Shown: piece by piece, positions 1 to 6,985 of the stretch | Position numbering within the stretch: position 1 is the first letter of the stretch | How the letters are laid out: every line of letters starts with the position of its first letter | Assembly: GCA_900128585.1 (NCBI GenBank) | Contig: LT642564.1 | Coordinates: forward strand, 1-14,482 | Direction: 5' to 3' | Source of the DNA: Stramenopiles sp. TOSAG23-3 | Lineage: Eukaryota; Sar | Length of the DNA: 14,482 bases | Translations under genes and position numbers: made by a program | Notes under the pieces: model-generated | What the model was told of the DNA's origin: nothing | Database searches by the model: none | What the model saw: only the letters and a program-made list of their open reading frames with translations

Positions 1-72
<72 letters not shown>

Positions 73-74
73 AA
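1..74. repeat. (GAAA)n tetranucleotide microsatellite
   Basis: Uninterrupted GAAA units start at the first base, so the tract probably continues to the left of the window. It ends at base 74, where the sequence becomes ordinary AT-rich DNA. It is a purine-only strand and a simple slippage repeat; no gene is associated with it. Confidence 0.97.
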
Positions 75-701
75 ACAAATTATTATATAACATATTCCAT
101 AGGTTTATTTGAAAGTAAATCATAGTCGTCTACACGAGAGGACGTAATAATCATCATAGAATAACTATGAAAAATAAATTATTATTTAAATTATTTTGCT
201 CTATTATTCTGTCTATATATTTTTAAGTAAGGATAATTATTTTAAGATTGATAAATAACAAACTAATTCATAATACATATAGACTATTAAATAGTTTTAA
301 ACTCATATTCGGTGGTATTAATAGTATATTTTAAATATTCCTTAATTTAAATTGCGTTCTTCGTTTATTTTATTTTTTTATTTATTTAAATTACTGTATT
401 ATTAGATCTACAATAAATTATTTATTATTATTAAAATGACTTATAATAACTACCCACTACCAATAATTCTTTCTTTTATTTATCATCAATTCAATTGAAT
501 TCAATTCACCAAATGTTCACCTACCTCTCTTCCCCTCTACACACCACACCGCATCCTACCCCTTCCCTCATTCTCTTCCCCGTTTTCTTTTCGTCACCGT
601 ATCCATAATTCATTATTATTCACCGCAATTGAATGCACACACACACACACATATTATTCGTTCAACCACATTAACAATAATATTATCCTAGGTTTTAGGC
701 C
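75..701. other. AT-rich spacer and upstream region of the ZIP transporter
   Basis: No coding frame or RNA gene is visible. Bases 75-480 are very AT-rich with no recognisable structure. Bases about 505-600 are markedly C/T-rich on the + strand, followed by a CA dinucleotide run, and the ZIP start codon comes about 100 bp later. This pyrimidine patch is the best candidate for the core promoter or leader region. The bases just before the ATG, ending in TTTTAG, could also be read as a 3' splice site of a leader intron; this is unproven. Confidence 0.7.
636..651. repeat. (CA)8 dinucleotide repeat
   Basis: Eight CA units lie about 50 bp upstream of the ZIP transporter start codon, inside the probable leader or promoter. 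This is a short simple repeat and a likely length polymorphism. Confidence 0.9.
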
Positions 702-1649
702 ATGATTGAAGGGGAAAACTCCGTGTACAATGCGTTTCTTGGGACGCTCCTGACCTGGGGGTTGACTGCGTTGGGCGCCGCCGTTGTGTTCGTACTGCCA
801 AAAGGGGACCATCGTGAGCTTATGGATGCGTCTTTGGGCTTTGCGGCAGGCGTTATGCTTGCGGCATCGTACTGGTCGTTGCTTGCCCCGAGTATTGAGA
901 AGGCCGAAGAGTTGAAGTATACTTGGACGTGGTTTCCTGCCGCCGTCGGCTTCGCGCTTGGTGGGCTGGGGATCAAAATTGCAGAAATGTTTTTGCCCGA
1001 GGGGAGTGGCGACATACTGAAAGCAGTCGGGGGGGCGCCCGATGGCGACGACGGGACCAAGAAGGGAACGCCCAAGTCCAAAGCAGTTAGAAAGCGAAAA
1101 TCGGCGCGGAGCAAGAGTAAACCCAGGGCGAAGAAGAAGGTGGCGATCGCGAAAGGCACAGCCGACGGGGGCGACGCGGCGCTGAGCCGGAGCTACCGGC
1201 GGATACTGCTGTTGGTAGTTGCGATTACGATACACAATTTCCCCGAAGGGTTGGCCGTTGGCGTTGGGTTTGGGGCCGTAGAAAAGGGGTCCATGACGAT
1301 CCAAGAGGCCCGAACCCTCGCATGGGGCATAGGGCTACAAAATTTCCCAGAGGGCCTTGCCGTGTCGCTCCCGCTGTACCGTGCTGGCATGGGAATGATG
1401 AAAAGTTTTTGGTACGGTCAATTGAGCGGGATGGTGGAGCCGATTGCCGGGGTTTTGGGGGCGCTGCTCATCCAGTTCGCAGAGCCCGTTCTCCCGTACG
1501 CGCTATCTTTTGCCGCCGGAGCGATGATCTACGTCGTTGTGGACGACTTGATCCCAGAAGTGTGCGAAAGTGGAAACACAACTTATAGCACCTGGGGCTG
1601 CATGGCCGGGTTCATTGTCATGATGGTGATGGACGTTGCACTGGGCTGA
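702..1649 (+). CDS. ZIP family metal transporter, ZIP11 (SLC39A11) / GufA type
   Basis: This 315-residue multi-pass membrane protein is predicted to move Zn2+ or related divalent metals into the cytoplasm. The two metal-site helices carry HNFPEG (H178, N179, E182) and QNFPEG (Q213, N214, E217), followed by SGMVEP with E246. Glutamine in the second motif, where most ZIPs have histidine, is the ZIP11/GufA hallmark. The N-terminus (SVYNAFLGTLLTWG) and the C-terminal part (LPYALSFAAGAMIYVVVDD, MDVALG) match the ends of animal ZIP11, so ATG 702 is a good start and the protein is complete. Between helices 3 and 4 (about residues 117-150) lies a loop packed with Lys and Arg instead of the His-rich loop of many ZIPs. 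Substrate specificity and membrane location cannot be read from the sequence. No intron is needed. A TGTAA motif lies about 75 bp after the stop. Confidence 0.93.
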   Translation: MIEGENSVYNAFLGTLLTWGLTALGAAVVFVLPKGDHRELMDASLGFAAGVMLAASYWSLLAPSIEKAEELKYTWTWFPAAVGFALGGLGIKIAEMFLPEGSGDILKAVGGAPDGDDGTKKGTPKSKAVRKRKSARSKSKPRAKKKVAIAKGTADGGDAALSRSYRRILLLVVAITIHNFPEGLAVGVGFGAVEKGSMTIQEARTLAWGIGLQNFPEGLAVSLPLYRAGMGMMKSFWYGQLSGMVEPIAGVLGALLIQFAEPVLPYALSFAAGAMIYVVVDDLIPEVCESGNTTYSTWGCMAGFIVMMVMDVALG

Positions 1650-2052
1650 AAGGTTGCAAACAGCGGCCTGGGAGGGAACGGTGGTACAACAACAAAAAGG
1701 AACGTGTCGAATTTCTTGTACATGTAAGTTTAACACGAAAAATTGGCTGTTATTTAATTATATATAATTTGTTTTCATTTTAAAGTAATTAAAATTTATC
1801 TTTCTTCATATCATATTATACTGCGAAGTTATCTCTGCTCCTGAGATTTTACTATCATAATTCAATAATACCTTACAGTTTTGCACGAAATTAAAAGTCT
1901 TTTGAAATATAGAAAAACTGTTTCGCACGGAGTATTTAATCTCTCTAAGTAATATGTTTTATAATAAAATGTACAACACCCTCGCGCGCGCGTCGTCCAA
2001 CAAAAAATGGGTGTGTCCGCCGAAAAGATTCTCTGCCCGTCCGAGGCCCAGT
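1650..2052. other. Convergent spacer holding the 3' ends of the ZIP and phosphatase genes
   Basis: About 325 bp are AT-rich with no coding frame or RNA gene, and should contain both 3' UTRs. TGTAA occurs at 1723-1727 on the + strand and at 1873-1877 on the - strand. The last 75 bp or so, next to the phosphatase stop (about 1978-2052), are GC-rich like coding DNA and include an alternating CG run near 1984-1993. This may be leftover or misassigned C-terminal coding sequence of the phosphatase. Confidence 0.6.
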
Positions 2053-3015
2053 TCAAGGCCAGAGAATTGGCTCGAGCCCTTCCCCGTTTACATAGCTCTT
2101 TACCGCCGAGAAGATTGTGCTGTACTCAAACTCACTTTTCACCATCCACAGCCGTCGAATGCGAAGATGCTGTATGACCTCGAACAGGAACGTTTGCAGC
2201 TTGTCCACAAACCTGACGTTGGCGTCCCCAGCGCGCAGCGACTCCAGCTCGTGCAGCACTCGGGAGAGGGTTATGTACGTCCCGGTGCGCCCGACCCCGG
2301 CGCTGCAATGCACGACCGTAGGGCTTCTTGCGTCGACCCCCAGCGAGGCGGACGCTCGCTCCACTTCTTGGATCAGCCGCACGATGTTTGCCGCATTCTT
2401 GTTGAACCCAGGCTTGTTGATTTGCCGAGCTTTCCCAAAATCGACCCAGTCCATGTACCAAAAGATGATCACTGTGCGCTCTTCGCCACCGCCCTGCCCC
2501 CCCCCGTTCAGGGTCAACCGCACCTGCGACCGCCAGAGCCCTTTGACGTTGGCTGACTCTCGCTCATCCACCGTTTCAACTAAAATTTTCCAATTCTGAC
2601 ATTGCGCCTCTACGCCTGTCCCGGGTCGGTACGGTGGCCAGTAACGCTCCTGCTTGTCGGACGGCCGGGACCCTACCTTGTCTTTTCGGTTCACTAAATT
2701 GACGACCACTTTCGTATTCTTGGCCCAGACCATCAGCCAAAAGTGTTCGAACGTTTCTAATTTTGGGCACATGGTGGCGATGAAGCTGTATTCCTTCGAT
2801 TTCCCCGGCAAGTACCCCGACGGGTACGCCGTTGCATTGATGTACTGAACAGCTGGTATGTCGTTCATTAAACAGTCTTCGTACGGTCCCATGGAGCCCC
2901 CGAAGCGGTTCAACACCGGGTGGCTTACTTGCTTCTTGAAGGCGCTTCTGTACGGAATGTCAAAGTACTCGTACGCCGACTGGCACTCTTCCCACTCCCG
3001 TAACTTTTCGTTCAT
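2053..3015 (-). CDS. Classical protein tyrosine phosphatase, divergent (cytosolic type)
   Basis: A 320-residue single-domain phosphatase, numbered here from the first in-frame ATG at 3015. It should dephosphorylate phosphotyrosine through a phosphocysteine intermediate. The P-loop HCSAGVGRTG is intact (C237, R243), and the general acid is kept in WVDFG (D192, normally WPDHG). Family blocks are recognisable but altered: LNRF for KNRY, QYINA for DYINA, FIATMCP for FIATQGP, and WMVKSEFEY for the Q-loop GMVQTxxQY, giving Lys at the PTP1B Gln262 position and Glu at Gln266. No signal peptide or membrane segment is visible. The frame stays open and coding-like upstream of this ATG to a stop at 3070-3072 without another in-frame ATG, so a spliced upstream exon is possible. 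Start confidence is moderate; family confidence is high. Confidence 0.85.
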   Translation of the reverse strand: MNEKLREWEECQSAYEYFDIPYRSAFKKQVSHPVLNRFGGSMGPYEDCLMNDIPAVQYINATAYPSGYLPGKSKEYSFIATMCPKLETFEHFWLMVWAKNTKVVVNLVNRKDKVGSRPSDKQERYWPPYRPGTGVEAQCQNWKILVETVDERESANVKGLWRSQVRLTLNGGGQGGGEERTVIIFWYMDWVDFGKARQINKPGFNKNAANIVRLIQEVERASASLGVDARSPTVVHCSAGVGRTGTYITLSRVLHELESLRAGDANVRFVDKLQTFLFEVIQHLRIRRLWMVKSEFEYSTIFSAVKSYVNGEGLEPILWP

Positions 3016-3059
3016 TTGCTTTTCGACCTCAGCGTCGCCCACCCGAACAACCTGGCCAT
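3012..3059 (-). other. 15-codon upstream frame overlapping the phosphatase start (ATGA)
   Basis: On the - strand an ATG at 3059-3057 opens a frame of 15 codons that ends at TGA 3014-3012. The phosphatase ATG is 3015-3013, so the two overlap as ATGA. If transcription starts upstream of 3060 without splicing, ribosomes would meet this frame first and would have to reinitiate. If instead an intron ends at the CAG near 3052-3054, this ATG is not used. No experimental support is visible. Confidence 0.4.
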
Positions 3060-3433
3060 GCCAGAAGGATTATATTAAAATAACAACAAGAGAGAAGAAG
3101 AGAAGAAGAACAACAAAGGAAGAAGAAGAAGAAGGGGAAAAAAAATAATAATAATAATAAAAATAATAAATAATATATCAACGAAAAAATGTAGGTTCAT
3201 TTGTTCATTTCTAATAAAACGCGAAGTGCCAACACAGGAACGGACGACCAAACGAGAATCTAGCAAAGATCAAGGCCATTCAGATAGAACGGTAGGTACT
3301 GTGAGGAAATTGGGACGCAATTGTTTGTATATTTATTTATTATTGTACGAACTGAAACCAACAAGCACGGAGATATACTTTCGAGTTCGCAGCAGAGAGA
3401 GGGACCGCACCACGAGGCAGCAGACACCAGACC
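3016..3433. promoter_or_regulatory. Divergent upstream region between phosphatase and polyprenyl synthase genes
   Basis: About 420 bp separate two head-to-head genes and should contain both promoters and leaders. Bases about 3086-3147 are almost pure purine on the + strand, so they are a long CT-rich tract on the - strand, about 70-130 bp upstream of the phosphatase ATG. An AAT-rich stretch follows at about 3146-3175. No TATA box stands out from the AT background. On the - strand a 15-codon upstream frame (ATG at 3059-3057) ends in a TGA that overlaps the phosphatase ATG. Nothing else is recognisable. Confidence 0.6.
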
Positions 3434-4579
3434 ATGATTACACGTTCAATATCTACGTCCATACGTGGCAATCTCATTCGCTCGGCGATAAACTCGTTGG
3501 ACGTGTCCACGATGCATGGGAACCCGCTGAGTGAAGAGAACGGGACGGCGACGGAGATGGCACATACGGCATCGCACTTGATATCTTCGCCTTGGGTGGA
3601 CGGGGAGGAGGGGGTGGACGAAAGCGTGGACCCTTTCAAGATTGTGTCCGCCGACGTCAATAAACTAAACGGAAACATCAAGGAGTTGTTAGGGAGCGAC
3701 CACCCGGTATTGGAGACGGTGGCCCAGTATTTTTTTGATTCGGAGGGAAAGAAGATCCGGCCCACTATCGTTCTGCTGACCAGCAAAGCGATCAATCCCA
3801 GCGGGGAAGTGTCCTCTGCGCAAGTGCGGCTGGCAGAAATTACGGAAATGATTCACACCGCCAGCCTGTTGCATGACGACGTCATCGACAGCGCCGAGAC
3901 CAGGCGTGGGCGGTCGTCGGTGAACCAAATATTTGGGAACAAGTTGGCGATTCTCGCCGGGGATTTCTTGCTGGCACGCTCCAGTGTATGTTTGGCGCGG
4001 CTGCGTGACGTAGAGGTGGTGGAGCTCTTGGCAAACGTGATAGAGCATTTGGTGAAAGGGGAAGTGTTTCAGATGAAGAACCTGACGAGCCGGGAAGCCC
4101 CCTTCGACTATTACATGCAGAAAAATTTTTACAAGACCGGGTCGCTCATGGCGAACAGCTGCCGCGCCGCCGCCGTGCTGGAAGGACACTCGTTAGAAAC
4201 GCAAGAAATCGTGTTTGACTATGGTCGGAGCCTAGGAGCATGTTTTCAGATTGTAGACGATATCTTAGATTTTACGAGCAGCGAAGAAGATCTTGGGAAA
4301 CCCGTCTTGAACGATTTGCGCCAGGGGCTGTCGACGGCCCCTATACTTTTTGCCCACGAACAGTTCCCAAAAGTCTACGAACTTGCGGCCCGCAGCTACA
4401 ACGAGGATGGTGATGTCGAAGAAGCTCTGGACTACGTGCAAAGAAGCGGCGGTTTGGAGCGCACCAGAGATTTGGCCATTCAATATAGTAATTTGGCAGT
4501 GGAAGCTGCACTTAAGTTGGAAAAAAGTGAAGCCCGCGATGGGTTGGTGAAATTGGCCAGGGCCGTCATCAACCAATAA
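3434..4579 (+). CDS. Long-chain trans-polyprenyl diphosphate synthase (COQ1/PDSS1-like)
   Basis: This 381-residue protein should build the all-trans polyprenyl (about C45-C50) diphosphate tail of ubiquinone or plastoquinone by repeated addition of isopentenyl diphosphate. The first aspartate-rich motif is LLHDDVID (D148, D149, D152). The second is FQIVDDILDF (D275, D276, D279), followed by GKPVLNDLRQGLSTAP. The substrate-binding block is EGKKIRP at 104-110. The residue five before the first DD is a small alanine (A143), as expected for long products. Residues 1-20 hold three Arg, many Ser/Thr and no acidic residue, which fits a mitochondrial (or plastid) transit peptide. The start context is ACC-ATG. 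AATAAA lies about 40 bp and TGTAA about 16 bp after the stop. Decaprenyl, nonaprenyl and solanesyl products cannot be separated from sequence. Confidence 0.93.
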   Translation: MITRSISTSIRGNLIRSAINSLDVSTMHGNPLSEENGTATEMAHTASHLISSPWVDGEEGVDESVDPFKIVSADVNKLNGNIKELLGSDHPVLETVAQYFFDSEGKKIRPTIVLLTSKAINPSGEVSSAQVRLAEITEMIHTASLLHDDVIDSAETRRGRSSVNQIFGNKLAILAGDFLLARSSVCLARLRDVEVVELLANVIEHLVKGEVFQMKNLTSREAPFDYYMQKNFYKTGSLMANSCRAAAVLEGHSLETQEIVFDYGRSLGACFQIVDDILDFTSSEEDLGKPVLNDLRQGLSTAPILFAHEQFPKVYELAARSYNEDGDVEEALDYVQRSGGLERTRDLAIQYSNLAVEAALKLEKSEARDGLVKLARAVINQ

Positions 4580-5106
4580 GGGTTTTTGTTTTTATGTAAT
4601 AATATATTGATTTGATAAATAAAACAATGTATTTAAATAATTGATTCTTCCTTGAAGAAATGTAATTTTTTCTGTTTTTCCTTCTGTATATTCCTTCTTA
4701 TTACATACCACTGGTGGTGGTTGGCTGCTACAGACTACACTACTAACTTCGTACTAAATATAATAGTGCTATACCAGTACGGTACAAAATGAACACTACA
4801 TCGGCGTAGCAGCGTAGCAACACTCTCATCTCTATTTTTATTATTTTCACATTTTTAAAAAAAAAAATAATTATTATTATTATTATTATTTATTTGAAAA
4901 ATTGTTTTATATTGTTCGTCGTTGTTTTTGATCATTTCAAAATAGCAGCTTTCTTTTTTTAATTTTTAAATCAATGAAATTGCATAAACTGGACAACCGT
5001 CCGTACATTTCTCAAAAGACCAGCGGAGTTTGTGCCTTTGATCGTAAGTTTATAGTTTTCAGTGTCGTAGAGATCGATTTTGCATTCCGCCAGCAAACCC
5101 TTGACC
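4580..5106. other. AT-rich spacer: synthase 3' end and upstream region of the SLC49-like gene
   Basis: No gene or RNA is recognisable. The synthase 3' end has TGTAA at 4595-4599 and AATAAA at 4618-4623. Bases about 4857-4892 are a poly-A run followed by (TTA)n. A T-rich stretch lies at about 4940-4970. An ATG at 4974 opens a 106-codon frame that overlaps the transporter start out of frame. Within it GTAAGT at 5044-5049 resembles a 5' splice donor, but no in-frame join to the transporter was found. Confidence 0.6.
4857..4892. repeat. Poly-A run plus (TTA)n microsatellite
   Basis: Eleven A bases are followed by about seven TTA units in the spacer between the polyprenyl synthase and the SLC49-like transporter. 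It is a simple low-complexity repeat with no apparent link to a gene. Confidence 0.85.
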
Positions 5107-6576
5107 ATGAACGAGGATTATGGCACGTTGCACGATCTGGACGGTGGGGGGACGACCGATGGCGGTCCAGCCAACTACAAGACGTACTGTTCCCGGTGGC
5201 TCATGCTGGCCCTCTTCTGCGGCCTGACCTTCACCAATTCGTTCCTGTGGATAAGTTTTTCTTCCATCGAAGTTTTTACTGCACAATTTTATGAAGTATC
5301 CCCGACGGCTGTAAATTTTCTCTCCGTCATTTTCATGATCATGTACGTCCCAGGGTCCCTTTTGACGGCGTACTACCTGTCCTCCCGGGGGTTTCGGTTT
5401 ACCATTGTTTTAGGGGCGCTCTTCAACGTGTCCGGGGCCTGGTTGAGGTACCTCAGCATTTTTGTGGCCAAATCAGGGTGGATCAGGTACGGTGTTTTGT
5501 TCCTTGGGCAGCTTATTTGTGCCATGGGGCAGCCATTTTTCGTGAACACGTCGGCGAAACTTGCGGGAGACTGGTTTGGAGCCTCCGAGCGCGACCTTGC
5601 GACTGTCGTAGCGAGCCTGGTCAACCCGATCGGTAACGCGGCAGGGCAAGCCTTGCCGCCCATGTTTGTTTCTTGCGGGGAAACCGGTGGTTCGGGGAAC
5701 AAAACTAGAACTTGCCACCGAAGCGATCAAGTCCATGGCATGGGAAGCATCCTCTTGCTCCAGGCCGTGGTGGCCAGTCTGACCAGCGGCCTGGCGTTCC
5801 TCCTGTTCAAGCGTGCACCGCCGACCCCCCCCTCTGCCTCCGCCTTCCAACGGAACGAGATTGCGTCCCGCCCACAATCTGGGAAAGCGATGAACCAGGT
5901 GAAACGGGACGTGTGGGCCATGCTGCAAGATAAACAGGTGCAGCGGCTGATGGTTGGTTTCGGGTTGGGGCTGGGAATATTCAATGCGCTGCTGACCGTG
6001 CTGGCCCAGGTCCTTAAGCCGGTGTACTACGACGCAGACGGCGAGTTGGACAAATCGGCGCTCTCGTCGGACGCTGGCCTGTACGGCCTTATACTCATCG
6101 GCAGTGGCCTTGTCGGTGCTGGCATCTTTGGGTACTTGCTGGACGTGACCCATGCCTATCGAATGTTGTTGAAAGTCTTGTTCACCTGCTCGTCGATAAG
6201 CATGATGGGCTTCTTTCTCAGCGTCCGGCCCGATAACCACGCATGGATCGCCACCTTGATCGCCAGCTCTGGTTTCTTTGCATTGCCGTTGCTCCCCGTG
6301 GCGCTACAGAGCGCGGTGGAATGCACCTACCCGATCCCCGAAGAACTGTCCTCTGCCATCCTCGTCTTGTTCGGCAATTTGGTAGCAGTTGGCTGCACCT
6401 TTGGCCTTCAGAGCTTGCTGGAACTAAAGGGGTACGGCGAATGGGACGAATTTGAAAGCGTGCTGACGCCTTCGTTTTGGTTCGTTTCGTCCATCATGAT
6501 GGTCGCATGGGCATCGATCTTGTCCTTCCAAGGGGAATACAAACGATTGCACGCTGAAGCGAAAGGAATACAATAA
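5107..6576 (+). CDS. Major facilitator superfamily transporter, SLC49 (FLVCR/DIRC2)-like
   Basis: A 489-residue membrane carrier with about 12 hydrophobic segments in two halves. Helix 1 reads SRWLMLALFCGLTFTNSF and leads into LWISFSSI, like the RW...SNAFQWI opening of FLVCR proteins. GQPFFVNTSAKLAGDWFG (141-158) and ASERDLATV match the conserved cytoplasmic-loop region of SLC49, and VECTYPIPEELSSA (404-417) matches its VE-x-TYP-x-PE signature in the second half. A hydrophilic loop (about 236-270) divides the halves, and NKT (198-200) is a possible glycosylation site. SLC49 members carry haem, choline, ethanolamine or pyridoxine, so the substrate is unknown. The start is ATG 5107 (ACC-ATG), just before a polar Gly/Asp-rich N-tail; no in-frame ATG precedes it. 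TGTAA directly follows the stop. Confidence 0.85.
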   Translation: MNEDYGTLHDLDGGGTTDGGPANYKTYCSRWLMLALFCGLTFTNSFLWISFSSIEVFTAQFYEVSPTAVNFLSVIFMIMYVPGSLLTAYYLSSRGFRFTIVLGALFNVSGAWLRYLSIFVAKSGWIRYGVLFLGQLICAMGQPFFVNTSAKLAGDWFGASERDLATVVASLVNPIGNAAGQALPPMFVSCGETGGSGNKTRTCHRSDQVHGMGSILLLQAVVASLTSGLAFLLFKRAPPTPPSASAFQRNEIASRPQSGKAMNQVKRDVWAMLQDKQVQRLMVGFGLGLGIFNALLTVLAQVLKPVYYDADGELDKSALSSDAGLYGLILIGSGLVGAGIFGYLLDVTHAYRMLLKVLFTCSSISMMGFFLSVRPDNHAWIATLIASSGFFALPLLPVALQSAVECTYPIPEELSSAILVLFGNLVAVGCTFGLQSLLELKGYGEWDEFESVLTPSFWFVSSIMMVAWASILSFQGEYKRLHAEAKGIQ

Positions 6577-6646
6577 TGTAAATTACATATATTATATACA
6601 ATACATTAATATTATATAGTATTATAAAATTTGACATTATAATCAT

Positions 6647-6668
6647 TTCATGTTTTATAAAACATGAA
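6647..6668. repeat. 22-bp perfect palindrome
   Basis: The sequence reads identically on both strands over 22 bp with no spacer, 70 bp after the stop of the SLC49-like gene. As RNA it would give a hairpin only with a forced small loop. As DNA it could be a dimeric protein site or a cruciform. It lies in AT-rich DNA, where palindromes arise more often, but it includes CATG on each arm. Confidence 0.8.
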
Positions 6669-6778
6669 TTAAATAATAAGGACACAAAGGTTAGATAAAA
6701 TAAAACTATATTATTTTTTTATAAAAATTATTATTCTATTGTAACTTGGTATTATAATAATGTTTGTCTAGCTGTACC

Positions 6779-6792
6779 CTGTATTAATACAG
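6779..6792. repeat. 14-bp perfect palindrome
   Basis: CTGTATTAATACAG is a perfect 14-bp palindrome about 110 bp downstream of the 22-bp one. No associated gene is evident. Chance is a real possibility at this length in AT-rich DNA. Confidence 0.7.
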
Positions 6793-6877
6793 TTAAAAAT
6801 CACCTTTTCTTTTTTTGGCGACTAAAATAAAAGAAGAAGTGTTAAAATTTCCAAATATCATTTCATGTAAATTAAAA

Positions 6878-6918
6878 GGGGGGGGGATGGAGGATGGAGG
6901 ATGGAGGATGGAGGATGG
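6878..6918. repeat. G9 run plus ATGGAGG heptamer tandem repeat
   Basis: Nine consecutive G bases are followed by four exact ATGGAGG units (6887-6914) and a partial fifth. The + strand is purine-rich with regularly spaced GG pairs, which could allow a weak two-tier quadruplex. It is a small minisatellite in otherwise AT-rich DNA. Confidence 0.85.
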
Positions 6919-6952
6919 GATGAAGTATAAATTATAAAGTATGAGTATGAAT

Positions 6953-6985
6953 AGGATGAATCCAGGATGAATCCAGGATGAATGA
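6953..6985. repeat. 11-bp tandem repeat (AGGATGAATCC), three units
   Basis: Two exact AGGATGAATCC units at 6953-6974 are followed by a third that differs at its last two bases (6975-6985). It shares the GGATG core with the heptamer repeat just upstream, so the two may derive from one slippage-prone tract. Confidence 0.8.

Noticed and set aside
1954-2599. + strand frames of 200 and 160 codons opposite the phosphatase
   Set aside because: The - strand carries the unmistakable phosphatase motifs, and these + frames have no recognisable domain.
2053-3042. Phosphatase starting at GTG 3042
   Set aside because: GTG initiation is rare for eukaryotic nuclear genes, and an in-frame ATG lies nine codons downstream, before the conserved domain.
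3075-3266. 63-codon hydrophobic - strand frame that could be a membrane peptide or first exon
   Set aside because: It begins at TTG, and its Ile/Leu/Phe runs simply translate the AAT and GAA microsatellites. No splice donor joining it to the phosphatase could be identified.
3689-4189. 166-codon - strand frame inside the polyprenyl synthase gene
   Set aside because: It is antisense to the conserved catalytic core, shows no domain, and its His/Gln-rich composition is typical of a shadow frame.
4974-5294. N-terminal exon for the SLC49-like protein joined through GTAAGT at 5044
   Set aside because: The AG sites tested give a premature stop or the wrong frame for the ATG at 5107, and the family start is already well placed there.
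5473-6240. 255-codon open frame on the - strand inside the SLC49-like gene
   Set aside because: It lies antisense to a gene with clear family motifs, has low-complexity Arg/Gly/Gln composition and no recognisable domain, so it is a shadow of GC-rich coding DNA.
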